DNA of 64,000 bases from Cheiracanthium punctorium (Eukaryota; Arthropoda; Arachnida; Araneae; Cheiracanthiidae), in the NCBI GenBank assembly GCA_038373885.1, contig JAWZYV010012511.1:1-64000 (forward strand), written 5' to 3'. Position 1 is the stretch's first letter. Each line of letters starts with the position of its first letter. The notes under the pieces are model-generated. The model saw only the letters and a program-made list of their open reading frames with translations, was not told the origin of the DNA and did no database searches. A program made the position numbers and the translations under genes. Of this stretch, positions 57,257-64,000 are shown one piece after another.

Positions 57257-57735
57257 CCCGGGTGATCCAAAAGTCAGGACAATCTTTAAAAATTCATTAA
57301 AAAAGAGCAAATAATGATAGAAAATTGTGGTTTGCACAAATAGGTTTAGGGTATGATGGGATTTTTTTTAATGACAAGAAATTTTGTAGTTCCAAATGTT
57401 ACCGGTAGGTGGCGCTGACATGCACAATGGGAACCAAATTTCCAGTTTAAAAAACTTCGAAATCTCTCAATTTTTTATCATTGTTCTTTTTTAATGAATT
57501 TTTTAAACTTTGGTGCACCCAGGATGCATCAAAAGCTAGTGAAAAGTTCAAAAATTCATTAAAAAAGAACAAATAATGATAAAAAATTGCAGTTTGCATA
57601 AAAAGCATTACAGAGATTTCGGATTTTTTTTAAATTGGAAATTTGGTTCCCATTGTGCATGTCGGCGCCCCCTACCGGTAACATTAGAACTACAAACTTT
57701 CTTGTCATTAAAAAAAATTCCATCATACCCTAAAC
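57257..57735. repeat. Pair of inverted MITE copies
   Basis: First copy about 57257-57512, ends GGGTGATCCAAAAGTC and (reverse complement) GGGTGCACCAAAG. Second copy from about 57513, in opposite internal orientation, is cut at CCCTAAAC (57728-57735) by the hAT element. Shared blocks: TTAAAAAAGAACAAATAATG, ACCGGTAG/CTACCGGT, GCACAATGGGAACCAAATTT. Confidence 0.7.
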
Positions 57736-58789
57736 CAGGGATGGGCAAACTACGGTTCGCGGACCAAATCCGGCCCGTAGGAAGGTTTTATCGGGCCCGC
57801 GGATAGAATTTTAATTTGCCGGTCCGACTAAAATTAAAAGAAAATATATATTTACATATTATATATCCATCTCCTTTTGTACATTGTTTAAATATTATTT
57901 TTTTCTTCCTTTATTTTAAAGGACGGATGATCTTTTTACTTTCTCTATTTTTGTTCTACAAATCATCTAAAATCATCCAACGGCAATGTCTGTAAAAAGA
58001 AAACCTGACCTCCCTCCATCCCCTCTCGAGACGCAAAGAAAACGCCGGGGGGATGTATTGTTTTTGCGTTTGTTCTTTTAATGTTCTTTTTTTGTCAACT
58101 ATTTCAATTTATTTCTTTTTTTAACGTCATGTTCCTCTTTTGCTTATTCCACCCCCTCTCCTGATCTCAATTTTCCCTTTTCACTCTGTTTTTCTAAGAA
58201 TTTTTTTCCTTCCGAATGACAACTTCCTTTTTCCTGTGTGTCTTTTTGTTCCCATTTCTCAGTTTTCTACCTTCCTTCCTGCCTTGTGTCGGATGGTGTT
58301 TTTGAAGTCGAAGAAGGACCTACCCCTTGTACCACCCGAAACGTACGTTTTCCACTATTTTTTATAGTATATGTGTGTTCTATCAAAGTTTTTTTTTCAT
58401 TTTATTTTGATAATTAAATTAACACACTTTTTTGCGCGTTTTCTTAACAACTAAAAGATACCCAGACCTGCAAATTCAGACTCCCTACACTATTAAGGAA
58501 AAAATAAATGGTCACATTAGTTATAGCTGTAGACTGGTGCCAACAACCGATATCTCTTTCTCGGGGAGCAGACATGAGAATCTAATGTAGGTGAATTAGA
58601 CCTCACATGTGGTGGCAGACTGCGCATTTTAAGCTCCAGCCAGCGGCTTTTTCTTTTGACGCGAGTATTTCTGATTGCGTATGGAAAGATTGCGGATATA
58701 TAGCATCATTGTGAATAGTGGAGAAAGTATTAAAAGTATAGCGTAGCTAGTGCTTGTTTGGGTTATTCTTACAATAGTTCAACACCAAA

Positions 58790-60343
58790 ATGGCCACTAA
58801 AAAACATAAATTAAATTCAGAGTGCCGTGCTTTTAATGATGAATGGACCTGGAAATATTTTCTTAGAGTTGTTAAAGATAAACCAATGTGTCTCATCTAC
58901 AATGAAGCTGTAGCAGTCTTCAAAGAATATAACATTTCCCGTCAATTCACATCTAAGCATAAGAATTCCAATTACGAAGCAATTTCCGAATATGAAAGAA
59001 AACAAAATGCAGAAAGTATTTGTAAAAAATTATCAGGCCGACAAAATTTTTTCAAGAAGGTAAACACTATCCAAGAAGTAGCTGCACATGCAAGTTACAT
59101 TGTAGCATACAATATTGCTAAAAATAATAAAGCTCTCAGTGATGGGGAGTTCGTTAAACAATGCATGCTCCAAGTTTGAGATGTTTTTTGTCCAGAGAAG
59201 AAAAATAATTTTCAGACTGTAAGCTTATCTCGAAAAACGGTGACTTCTAGAATCGAAGCCATAGATAAAAATTTGACATCACAATTAAAGTCAAAGACTG
59301 GCCAGTTTAAATTTTACTCCATAGCTATGGATGAAAGCACCGATATAAATGATACTGCTTAATTAGTATTATTTATAAGAGGTGTTGATGAGAAATTTGA
59401 AATTACCGAGGAACTGGTGTGCATGCGTTCTTTAAAGGGAACTACAACGGGATGTGACATTTTTCGTGAATTTCAGGAAGCTTTTAACTTTGAAAGTGCC
59501 TATAACAAATATATATAATATTACGACCGATGGAGCACCAAATATGAGAGGGGAAAAAATCTGGATTTCTTGGACTCTTTTAATCAAAACTATGCCGGAA
59601 ACAATGCTGTTTTTCTACATTGTGTTTTACATCAAGATGCTGTGTGTAAATCTGCATTGAATATGAAACCCGTACTTGATGCAGGCGTGAAGCTTGTAAA
59701 TACTATTCGATCTTTAGGGTTACTCACAGGCAATTTCGAGATTTTCTTCAGTCCGTGCAATCAGAATACTCTGACTCTGGTGTACTGTATTACACGAAAG
59801 TAAGGTGGCTTAGTGCAGGATGTGTTTTCGAGCGAATTTGGCAGCTGAAAGACGACATTGTATCGTTCTTCCATGAGAAACAGTGCTCTGCGGAGTGCGA
59901 AATTTTAGAAGATACGAAATGGCTTTCGGACTTAGCATTTTTCACAGACCTTCTTGGACATATGAGCAACTTGAATGTCAAGATGCAAGGGAAAAATCAA
60001 TTTATCGGCGATATCTGGGCCCATCTTAAAGTCTTAATCTGTTTGCTGGGCAGCTAGGCAAGAACGACTGTTAATTTCTCGAGGTTAAATTGAATACCCT
60101 CAGTAAATGAAGAGAAGCTTAAGAATTATGAAGATGGCTTGAAAAATAAACTGCATTTTGAGTTCGAACGCAGATTTCAAGATTTCAGTGCCATTCAAAC
60201 AGAATTGAATAACTTTACCATGCTTTTCAACGTAAATTGTGAAGCAGTGAGGTCAGATGTGCAGCTTGAATTAATTGAGTTGCAATCTAACAATCATCTG
60301 AAGCAGTTGTTTCTAAATATGCCAAAGTTAGAATTTTACAAAT
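58790..60343 (+). pseudogene. hAT transposase, copy 2, 5' part
   Basis: Same reading as copy 1 with the shared stop after STDINDTA (59360) and shared frameshifts, plus a private stop at 59176 (TGA after CMLQV). Ends at the Pao insertion; the C-terminal dimerisation region is not present in this copy. Confidence 0.9.
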
Positions 60344-60618
60344 TGTTGGCGAGTTGGCAAGCTTTCGGCCATCTCGTATGGTTTGGCGAGCTGGCGAGTT
60401 TTGCATCGCCTAACTACAAACCTGGGCTGCTTGTACATTGTGTAAATAATTCAGTTGTCTCATGGTTTCGAGTAAAAATGTTCGGGTTCTTGGGAACCAT
60501 TTATTCGAGTGTTTGAAAAATTGTATTTTATTGGTGAATTTTAATATATTTGAATAAACTGTTGTGTTTTAAATTAAATTGTGTCGAGTTTTTAGTATCA
60601 CCATCTCGAATTTAAACA
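60344..60618 (+). repeat. Pao copy 2 5' LTR
   Basis: 275 bp, near-identical to 37388-37662, preceded by the same CAAAT (60339-60343). Confidence 0.92.
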
Positions 60619-62455
60619 TGGTCATCATCGAGCCGGAAATGGATCAATCGTATGCGACCTGTGAATAATTAGTACTTGAATTAATTGCAATTTCGTCGAC
60701 CTGTTCCCTTGGGGTTTGTCATGCCGTCAGATTTGAAGGTTCAAAATAGAAGACGTGGAGGTTTGAAGTCTCAATTGAAAATACTGATATCTTTTTTGGA
60801 CAATTTGGATTTAGACATGCCTGCTCTGGAGCACACAGTGTCAGCAAAACGAGCTTCGGCTTATAGAATTCGTAAATCGTTTGAAGAGTTGAAAATTGAA
60901 TATTATAGTATCGCTGACGACTCTCAAATAAATGAAGTCTGAAAAGGCTTGCTAGAAGTTGAGGAAGTGCTGGAAGGACTAGAGATACGTCTAGAAGGTT
61001 TACTATTTGATTTGAGAAAACCTGTCTCTAATATTGTTGCTAAAAGTGAAGCAATTGAAAATATAAAGTTGCCAGAGATTCAGCTTCCTAAATTTTCTGG
61101 AAGGCTTGAGGATTGGTTTACTTTTAAAAACCAATTTCTAGCAATTATTGATAATCAAAAAGCTCTAAATGAAAACCAGAAGCTGTTTTACTTGCAGTCG
61201 TCTTTAATTGGAACAGCGAAACAGGTACAGACTCAAGACGATACATATTCGTCCTTGTTTAGTGCTTTGAAGGAGCGGTTTGAAAATAGAAGGCTTATTA
61301 TAAATACGCATATTAATGCTTTACTGTCTATTGAAAAAATAAGAAATGATTCCGCTAAGGATTTGCGTAACTTAATTGACACCTTGTTAAGGAGTATTAG
61401 AGCTTTAAAATTGTTGAAACTGGAAACGAATGATTTAACAGATGCATTACTGATTAATTTAATAGTGAAGAAATTAGATGCTGAATCTCGAAAAGCATTT
61501 GAAATGTCATTGACAACTAAAGAAATTCCTTCTTGGACTGAATTCATGGATTTTTTGAAAAAAAGATGTTTGTACTTGGAGAGTGTGAGTGGTCAATCTA
61601 ATATGAATTATCGTGCTGTTAATTCAAATTCAAACAGATCTAGATCATTCTTAATAAAGTCTGGCTCTGAAGCTAGTGGCTGCCTAATGTGTAAAAAATT
61701 CCATAATCTATCCAATTGTTTTGTATTTAAGGGAATGCTGCCAAGGGATAGATATAAGTTTGCTAAGGAGCGGGGTCTCTACATTTTGTGTTTGGAAAAA
61801 TCTCACCAAGTTAATAACTGTGGATTGAAAATAAGTTGTGAATTCTGTAAACTTAAGCATAATAGTCTTTTGCATTTTAATTCTTCGGTGGAGGAAAGGG
61901 ATAAGAGTTCAGTTGCAGGTAATCCTCCTGTACCCCCTCCCCTTACTTCGTCGTCAAAAGATCAGTTGGATGGGGTGAGTGGCACATTTACAGCTAGTGC
62001 TTTTGCTCATTCAAAATGTGTAGTCTTATCAACAGCAGTTGTTTATATTAGTGATTCTAATGGAAATAGACATAGAGTGCGTGCTTTGCTTGACAGCGGA
62101 TCAATGAGCAATTTCATAAGTCATAGGGTTTCGCAACTGTTGAATATGAAACCACAGTCGGTAAGTGTTTCAGTTAGTACGATAAATGACATAATGTAAG
62201 TTCTCAAGTCAAAATTTAATATTACTATTTCTAATTCATCTGGCAGTTTTCAAAGAAATTTGGATTTTTTTTCTATTCCTAAAATTACTGACGTTTGTCC
62301 TGCGCAATATATAGATGTTCAGTCATTAAACATTCCAAGAAATATTGTTTTGGCTGATCCATTGTTTTTTAAGCCTTCAAAAATTGATATACTTTTGGGG
62401 GGAGAGGTCTTTTTCAGCTTACTGAATACAAAGAAGTTAGAATTAAATGAAGGTA
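60619..62455 (+). pseudogene. Pao copy 2 gag-protease
   Basis: Cleaner version of copy 1: after the shared stop at 60940 a 416-aa frame (60949-62199) runs through the DUF1759-type capsid, Cys/His clusters and the protease (LLDSGSMSNF). The shared stop at 62197 follows. The element is cut at 62455, before reverse transcriptase. Confidence 0.9.
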
Positions 62456-63035
62456 GCTTAGAATAACCACAAGGCTGAAGGTGGCTTAGAATAACCACAT
62501 ACTTCGCTAATGCTTATTACACTAGACTGGATGAGCGAGAGCACCTCCTAGGACAGGGGTTTTGATCGGTGGCGTGCCCAAAATATTGTGTCGTGTGCCA
62601 TTAGTTCACCACCCCTGTCCTAGGACATCTTCCACATGAAAGTGCTTTGTTAAATCCATCTTGATCTTTTACGATTTAGAACGCTACTGGTTTCTCTTAA
62701 ACGCGTCACTACTTTTGATATTGCATTAGCAGATGGGTGATTGTCATTCGGAAATTTTATAGCATACTGCTTCGCAGCCTCTCGCTTATTATGAAATTCT
62801 CCCTAAAGTAGCACCATTTCATTAGTATTAAACATCATCTTTCGTTTTTTATACTCAATAACCTACGAATTCAAATATCATGAACTTTAGACAAACACAA
62901 ACAAAGTAACTTAAAGAACAGTTTTTCAACTCCTGTAAAATATTAAAATTTAATGTTTATCGTCTGTTGCCATATCAGCAGGAAAACCGAATCTCAAGCA
63001 ACTATCGTCTGCCAACCATTTTACCTGAAACACGA
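62456..63035 (-). pseudogene. DUF4817-type transposase fragment
   Basis: Diverged copy of about 55905-56610 of the mariner-like element: ACACTAGACT..GGATGAGCGAGAG, GACATCTTCCACATG, AGAACGCTAC.GGTTTCTCTT and AGCAGATGGGTGATTGTC. Carries its own hAT-like insertion (62554-62617) at the same 8-bp site. Ended by the Tigger insertion at 63036. Confidence 0.82.
62554..62617. mobile_element. 64-bp hAT-like mini-element, TCCTAGGA duplication
   Basis: Flanked by TCCTAGGA at 62546-62553 and 62618-62625; tips CAGGGG and CCCCTG. Related to the insertion at 55986-56190 but in the opposite orientation (GGCGTGCCCAAAATATTGTG here, its complement there). Confidence 0.8.
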
Positions 63036-63217
63036 TACAGTGAAACCTCGATTTTACGTCCCCCGAATGTACGTTTTTCCCGCATTTTACATTTTTCTCA
63101 TCAGGTCCCAGTTTTTCCGTATAACTGTAGTGTTAATTTAACCCGGATCGTAAGTTTGTTATTTATGGAATTTCCCGCATTTTACGTTTTCTCGGGAATG
63201 TAAAAAATTAAAAGAAT

Positions 63218-63394
63218 TAGGGATGGACGCGAGACAGAAAATAGGAGTCTCGCGTCTCGCAAAATAGCCTAAAAGCTTTGTCTCGTCTCGCAAAAATCCC
63301 TATATCGTAATGTTAAAAATGTGTGTCTCGTCTCGCAAAAAAGCTGTAAAGCTCTGTCTCGTCTCGCAAAAAAGTCGTCTCGCGTCCATCCCTA
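63218..63394. mobile_element. hAT-like MITE in the Tigger (177 bp)
   Basis: Perfect inverted ends TAGGGATGGACGCGAGAC, flanked by AAAAGAAT and AAAAAAAT (7 of 8 match). The interior repeats GTCTCGTCTCGCAAAAA. Confidence 0.8.
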
Positions 63395-63716
63395 AAAAAA
63401 ATGTTCTAAAATAAGCAATATTTTTCCTTTTGTGCTTTTTAAAAGCTAATCCATGTTGTTGAAAGTTAATCTAGATAAACAGAAAGGCATTCGTCAGACT
63501 CCTGTCTTCCGAAACTGGTTTCTTCTCATTCTTTGAGAACACATCATGGTTTGGTTCCACACTCCTCTTCTCCCTCGGGAGGGGCTGGGGAAGAAACACT
63601 CCAGTTACCTATCAGATGGGCTCTAGGGGGTGATGCCCTTACCCTTCTAAACGTTTTCAGATTCAGTTGCTGTTTAGCACGCGGTGGTTGCATTTGTAAC
63701 CTTTTTGTGCCAAAAT

Positions 63717-64000
63717 GACGAGTAAAAAACTCAAACTTTTCTGTTGCTGAGAAAGCCGAAATTGTTAAGCAATTTGATGAATTTCACGGAACCAAAGTAG
63801 CTTTCACTCAATTGCAAGGAATTCCCATGACAACCTTGCAATCCATTCTACAGAAAAAAGAATGCATTGAAAAAAACATCGTGAAAGTGGGTGAAAAGAA
63901 TCAAGAAACGGAGAACATTGAAAAAAATCGCCATACGACGAGCTGGAAGTTATCTTAGTAAAATGGTTTAAAGAAGCTCGTGCGGCGAATGTAAATGGCA
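63717..64000 (+). pseudogene. Tigger transposase N-terminus
   Basis: CENP-B-type DNA-binding start: after a frameshift near 63740 the reading is SVAEKAEIVKQFDEFHGTKV, FTQLQGIPMTTLQSILQKK, and after another shift YDELEVILVKWFKEARAANV. This matches the pogo/Tigger helix-turn-helix pair. Truncated by the window edge. Confidence 0.82.

Larger units (their letters stand above)
57736..62455 (+). mobile_element. hAT transposon copy 2 (3' end lost) hosting Pao copy 2
   Basis: Starts CAGGGATGGGCAAAC directly after CCCTAAAC. From 58496 it is colinear and almost identical with copy 1 (35529 onward), through the hAT gene, the same CAAAT-flanked Pao insertion and Pao gag and protease, until 62455 where homology stops. 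57736-58495 is 5' noncoding sequence present only here. Confidence 0.9.
63038..64000 (+). mobile_element. Tigger/pogo transposon, start
   Basis: CAGTGAAACCTCGATTTTAC directly after TA (63036-63037) in the DUF4817 fragment. Contains a hAT-like MITE in the 5' noncoding part and the start of a transposase; runs out of the window. Confidence 0.8.

Noticed and set aside
58140..58367. Hydrophobic 75-aa frame resembling a membrane protein
   Set aside because: Pyrimidine-rich low-complexity sequence in the 5' noncoding part of the hAT element; no homologous frame elsewhere.
54318..64000. Upstream neuroligin exons
   Set aside because: I looked for the N-terminal neuroligin blocks (GVPYA, EDCLYLN types) on the minus strand and found none; only TE sequence is visible.

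Overview
This is eukaryotic DNA, almost certainly from an arthropod and probably an arachnid (an inference from the gene and transposon repertoire). It is AT-rich, has no operons, and carries spliced coding exons, tRNA-derived SINEs and many classes of decayed transposable element. The only host gene I can support is neuroligin. Two consecutive, phase-compatible minus-strand exons lie at 54168-54317 and 13984-14169. If they belong to one transcript, nearly the whole window is a single intron of about 40.0 kb between them, packed with nested mobile elements; the flanks hold further intronic DNA of the same kind.

Layout, left to right. 1-1.75 kb: 3' end of a BEL/Pao element. 2.4-4.4 kb: piggyBac-like MITEs and a solo LTR. 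4.55-7.97 kb: a minus-strand Ty3/Gypsy element with two short LTRs, a primer-binding site and no integrase. 8-12 kb: SINE debris, tandem repeats, a 1.5 kb inverted repeat and a Tigger/pogo element. 12.7 kb: a palindromic insertion. 14 kb: neuroligin exon. 15.3-16.1 kb: Gypsy integrase relic. 19.2-20.6 kb: a broken AlkB-like dioxygenase reading frame fused to an unrecognised Cys/His-rich region. 20.65-26.45 kb: a second Gypsy element (minus) whose 3' LTR is split by a DNA transposon. 26.46-31.46 kb: a third Gypsy element (minus) split by a mariner, which is itself split by a foldback MITE holding a tRNA-like segment. 33-34.5 kb: tRNA-derived SINEs.

35.5-42.2 kb: a hAT (BED/GTF2I-repeat type) transposon split by a BEL/Pao element, whose reverse transcriptase is in turn split at its YMDD box by a 1.08 kb non-autonomous element. 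42.3-49.5 kb: a foldback element, a piggyBac MITE, an LTR split by a LINE, Tc1 and mariner-like fragments. 49.8-50.6 kb: a TE-like gene with a CXC (tesmin-like) tail. 50.6-53.1 kb: a plus-strand Gypsy element in which integrase precedes reverse transcriptase (Gmr1-like order). 54.2 kb: neuroligin exon. 54.5-57.25 kb: a complete but dead mariner-like (DUF4817-type) transposon. 57.7-62.46 kb: a second copy of the same hAT+Pao composite. 62.46 kb to the end: a mariner-like fragment and the start of a plus-strand Tigger.

No intact autonomous element was found: every multi-domain reading frame carries stops, frameshifts or deletions. The main value of the window is its record of nesting. Target-site duplications can be read for at least ten insertions. 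The two hAT+Pao blocks share internal stops and an insertion site, so they are copies of one ancestral locus and not independent insertions.
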